Positions 15,501 to 17,824 of a stretch of DNA of 17,824 nt are shown here, in pieces; position 1 is the first letter of the stretch; the number at the start of each line of letters is the position of its first letter. The stretch is from NCBI GenBank assembly GCA_900753295.1, contig CAADYQ010000150.1, positions 1 to 17,824 on the forward strand, in the 5' to 3' direction. This stretch comes from Clostridia bacterium. Lineage in GTDB: Bacteria; Bacillota; Clostridia; Oscillospirales; CAG-272. Under the pieces are notes generated by a model. It did no database searches. It saw nothing but the letters and a program-made list of their open reading frames with translations, and was not told the DNA's origin. The position numbers and the translations under genes are program-made.

Positions 15501-15925
15501 AGAACACGGGACTTTATGACGATATGATAGACCTTCCGCATCACGTTTCAAAAAAACACCGGCAGATGCCGCTTGCCGACCGCGCAGCTCAGTTCGCGCC
15601 GTTTGCCGCGCTGTCGGGGTACGGCTCCGACATAACCGAAGCGGGGCGCATCACCGACCGTAAGGCGGAGCTTGATGAATACACCATTGCAGCCATTGAC
15701 GGCAAGCTACGAATAATTCAGGATATGATAGCCGATATGCCGGAGGTCACTGTGACATATTTCATACCCGACGCCTCAAAAACGGGCGGTATGTATGTTG
15801 ATGTGATAGGCAGAGTGGCGGAAATAAACGAATATGAGCACATTCTGGTCATGAACGACGGTAAAAAGATACCGATAGGTGATATCAGCAAGATCGAGAG
15901 CGACATATTCGGAATGCTTATATAA
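15497..15925 (+). CDS. YolD-like protein
   Basis: A 142-residue protein with the YolD-family core: MPLADRAAQFAPFAALSGY (residues 25-43), an acidic helix with ITDRKAELDE, then a beta-rich half (VTVTYFIPDASKTGGMYVDV and a KKIPIGDISKIE end). YolD proteins regularly accompany UvrX-type Y-family polymerases in Bacillota and are thought to assist or regulate them, though their biochemical role is poorly defined. The ATG overlaps the polymerase stop by four bases (ATGA at 15497-15500), so the two are translated in a coupled way and are likely made in similar amounts. The protein is predicted soluble, with no signal or membrane segment. Family call is strong; mechanism unknown. Confidence 0.87.
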   Translation: MKNTGLYDDMIDLPHHVSKKHRQMPLADRAAQFAPFAALSGYGSDITEAGRITDRKAELDEYTIAAIDGKLRIIQDMIADMPEVTVTYFIPDASKTGGMYVDVIGRVAEINEYEHILVMNDGKKIPIGDISKIESDIFGMLI

Positions 15926-15943
15926 TATGTGGGAGACTAAAAA

Positions 15944-16423
15944 ATGAGTATTGAGATCAGGCGCGCAGAGACGCGCGACATAGATAAGGTGAGCGTTCTT
16001 CTGAACGAGGTGCTGGAACTTCACGCAAGGCTGAGACCGGACATATTTATATCCGGAACAACAAAATACACCAAAAAAGAGCTTGAAGATATATTTGCGG
16101 ATAGCGAGACACCGGTGTTTGTTGCAACAGACGACAGCGGGGAGGTGGTCGGACATGCGTTCTGCATATTCAAGCATCAGCCCTTCAGCACAAATATGCA
16201 TGATTTCAAAACGCTGTTTATAGACGATATCTGCATTGACGAAAACTGCCGCGGACAGCACGTGGGCAAGCAGATATTTGACTATGTCGTCCGCTTTGCG
16301 CGCGAAAACGGCTGTTATGACGTGACACTTAATGTGTGGGAAGGGAACGACGGCGCCCGCGCCTTTTACGAAAAGATGGGAATGTTCGTAAAGGAAACGC
16401 AAATGGAGCTTATAATAAAATAA
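15944..16423 (+). CDS. Small GNAT-family N-acetyltransferase
   Basis: A 159-residue single-domain GNAT. It opens with IEIRRAETRDIDKVSVLLNEV, the usual first strand and helix. Strand beta4 (IDDICIDENCRG) leads into the acetyl-CoA loop RGQHVGKQIFDYVV near 105-118, and the end has GNDGARAFYEKMGM, the classic motif B with its Tyr. Its size is standard. It should acetylate an amine on a small molecule or protein, and nothing visible identifies the target. GGGAG at 15931-15935 lies eight bases before the ATG. The 18-base gap to the YolD-like gene puts it in the same transcript, but a functional link to translesion synthesis is not established. Confidence 0.9.
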   Translation: MSIEIRRAETRDIDKVSVLLNEVLELHARLRPDIFISGTTKYTKKELEDIFADSETPVFVATDDSGEVVGHAFCIFKHQPFSTNMHDFKTLFIDDICIDENCRGQHVGKQIFDYVVRFARENGCYDVTLNVWEGNDGARAFYEKMGMFVKETQMELIIK

Positions 16424-16454
16424 TAAGCCGCGCCTGCCGCAAGGCTGAGCGATA

Positions 16455-16466
16455 AAAAGTACTTTT
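16455..16466. promoter_or_regulatory. 12-base perfect palindrome upstream of the permease promoter
   Basis: AAAAGTACTTTT is fully self-complementary and ends 14 bases before the -35 box of the permease gene. It may be a binding site for a dimeric regulator. It could also be chance in an AT-rich gap. Confidence 0.35.
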
Positions 16467-16480
16467 CAAATGAAAAACTA

Positions 16481-16509
16481 TTGCATTCCCGACCGTTTGG
16501 GTGTATAAT
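16481..16509 (+). promoter_or_regulatory. Sigma-A promoter of the SLC13-type permease gene
   Basis: TTGCAT (16481-16486) and TATAAT (16504-16509) are separated by 17 bases. Transcription would begin near 16516, with a leader of about 28 bases holding the ribosome site CGGAG (16534-16538). The permease is thus likely expressed independently of the GNAT gene before it. Confidence 0.75.
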
Positions 16510-16543
16510 ACTCCGGTGTTAAAAATCAAATCACGGAGATATT

Positions 16544-17692
16544 ATGGTCACACATGCAGAACGCCGCAGGCACAGCGCTGCGGCTGCAAAAATCATATCC
16601 TTTATAAAATCGAATGTTGTGCTCGTCGTTGCTTTTCTGGCGGCAGTGATCACCTCGTGTATAGTTACGCCCGATGAACAATATATAAGTTATTTTGACT
16701 TCAAAACGCTGACCTGCCTTTTCTGTACGCTTGCTGTGATATGCGCCCTTAAAGATATCAGCTTTTTCACAATTATTGCACGGCGTATAGTAGCGCTCAC
16801 GGGAGACATACGGCGCGCTGTTATAACGATAGTCATAATAACATTTGTCGGTTCGATGCTTATCGCCAATGATATGGCACTGCTGACTTTTTTGCCGCTC
16901 GGATATTTTGTTCTCAAGTCCTCCGGACAGCAGAAGTATATGATCTTCACCTTCATCATGCAGAACATCGGCGCCAACCTCGGCGGCATGCTGACTCCGT
17001 TCGGGAATCCCCAAAACCTGTATCTTTACAACAAGTTCGGAATACCCACCGGCGAGTTCATGAAGATAATGGCGATACCGTTCGTATCCGCCATTGCGCT
17101 GATACTTATATGCTGCTTTATCTTTGTTAAAAAAGAAAAGATCACGGTGCAGAAGGATGATGAGGCGCATCTGCCGCTGTGGCGAACTGCTCTTTATCTG
17201 GCTTTGTTCGCGTTTTCAATAGCCATAGTTTTCAGGAGCATCCCGTATTATTGGGGACTCGTCGTCATTCCCGCCGTCCTGCTTATCGCCGACCGCAGCG
17301 CGCTGCAACACGTTGATTACGGACTTCTTATGACATTCGTATGCTTTTTCATCTTTTCCGGCAATATGTCACGTATCGAAGCCGTGAATCATATCATTTC
17401 GGCACTGCTGGCAAAAAACACACTGCTCGTCAGCATCGCGTCCTGTCAGTTTATAAGCAACGTTCCGTCGGCGATCCTTCTTTCGGAATTCACCGAAAAC
17501 TACCGTGCATTGCTTTACGGAGTCAACATAGGCGGGACGGGAACTATCATAGCCTCGCTTGCAAGCCTTATAACGTTCAGACAGTACTGTGCCGCCGAGC
17601 CCAGCGGGGCAAAAAAGTATCTGCTTCACTTCAGCGCCTTCAACTTTGCATTTCTTATCATAATGACGGTGATCTGCTACGCGCTTCTTTGA
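16544..17692 (+). CDS. SLC13/ArsB (ion transporter superfamily) permease
   Basis: A 382-residue integral membrane protein with about ten hydrophobic segments spread through its length, for example residues 25-45, 60-80, 95-110, 180-205, 218-250 and the final 20. Characteristic elements are the loop IANDMALLTFLPL (106-118) and the conserved GANLGGMLTPFGNPQNLYLY (144-163), whose GNPQN is typical of the CitMHS/ArsB/NhaD-related families. A second symmetric half carries SNVPSAILLSEF. Substrates in the superfamily include dicarboxylates, citrate, sulfate, arsenite and sodium/proton exchange; the specificity cannot be told. At about 380 residues it is slightly shorter than many members (420-450) but looks intact. 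It has its own promoter. The region after its stop runs into a likely insertion-sequence end. Confidence 0.88.
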   Translation: MVTHAERRRHSAAAAKIISFIKSNVVLVVAFLAAVITSCIVTPDEQYISYFDFKTLTCLFCTLAVICALKDISFFTIIARRIVALTGDIRRAVITIVIITFVGSMLIANDMALLTFLPLGYFVLKSSGQQKYMIFTFIMQNIGANLGGMLTPFGNPQNLYLYNKFGIPTGEFMKIMAIPFVSAIALILICCFIFVKKEKITVQKDDEAHLPLWRTALYLALFAFSIAIVFRSIPYYWGLVVIPAVLLIADRSALQHVDYGLLMTFVCFFIFSGNMSRIEAVNHIISALLAKNTLLVSIASCQFISNVPSAILLSEFTENYRALLYGVNIGGTGTIIASLASLITFRQYCAAEPSGAKKYLLHFSAFNFAFLIIMTVICYALL

Positions 17693-17744
17693 GAAAAACA
17701 CCGCGTTACCACAGACCAATAAGAAAAAACAACGAAGAAATTTT

Positions 17745-17824
17745 GGCTCTATGTCAATAGTTGGGGTGAAAAAAACTGACGAAACCATAAGTAACCATTG
17801 AATAGCATAGGGAAAGCGTCACGA
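17745..17824. mobile_element. Probable terminal end of an ISL3-family insertion sequence (partial)
   Basis: From base 17745 the sequence reads GGCTCTATGTCAATAGTTGG, close to the GGCTCTTTGTCAA type of inverted repeat that I recall for ISL3-family elements. The rest to the window edge is non-coding and unlike the neighbouring genes. ISL3 elements make 8-base target duplications in AT-rich DNA; the eight bases just outside, GAAATTTT (17737-17744), fit such a target. The transposase and the other end would lie to the right, so the call rests on one end only. Confidence 0.5.

Noticed and set aside
16426..16451. Possible terminator after the small GNAT gene
   Set aside because: Only four-base stems (AGCC/GGCT or GCCT/AGGC) can form, and no T-run follows; too weak to annotate.

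Overview
The window looks like chromosomal DNA of a Clostridia-type member of the Bacillota. GC is about one half by eye and many Ile codons are ATA. It has several sigma-A promoters at or near consensus, lipoprotein-type ABC binding proteins with Ser/Thr-rich linkers, and a Y-family polymerase paired with a YolD-like protein. Fifteen complete protein-coding genes fill nearly all of it. No rRNA, tRNA or CRISPR array was seen, and no gap without a gene exceeds 300 bases; the largest is the 264-base divergent control region at 3236-3499.

Left block (minus strand, 31-3235): a DeoR-family repressor is followed after 2 bases by an Eis-like N-acetyltransferase. A COG2984/TrpX-type ABC substrate-binding lipoprotein then has its own consensus promoter. 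Its usual permease and ATPase partners would lie beyond the left edge.

Central block (plus strand, 3500-13869): eight tightly packed genes start from a consensus promoter (TTGACA-17-TATAAT) divergent from the DeoR gene. In order they are a family-1 sugar-binding lipoprotein, two Gfo/Idh/MocA oxidoreductases, a class III aminotransferase, an FGGY carbohydrate kinase, an ACMSD-like amidohydrolase, an L-arabinose/L-fucose-isomerase-family protein and a class II aldolase. A strong hairpin ends the block. The isomerase, kinase and aldolase form the classic aldose, ketose, ketose phosphate, triose phosphate sequence. The oxidoreductases, aminotransferase and amidohydrolase probably form an upstream module that makes the aldose from a modified, possibly aminated or lactone-forming, sugar or cyclitol. 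I do not recognise this gene set as a described pathway, and it is the best candidate here for something new. There is no ABC permease and no glycoside hydrolase in it. The first oxidoreductase lacks the usual catalytic lysine.

Right block (plus strand, 13948-17692): a near-consensus extended -10 promoter drives a Y-family translesion polymerase with a visible clamp-binding motif, a YolD-like protein overlapping it by 4 bases, and a small GNAT acetyltransferase. A separate promoter drives an SLC13/ArsB-type permease. The last 80 bases resemble the terminal inverted repeat of an ISL3-family insertion sequence whose body lies outside the window.
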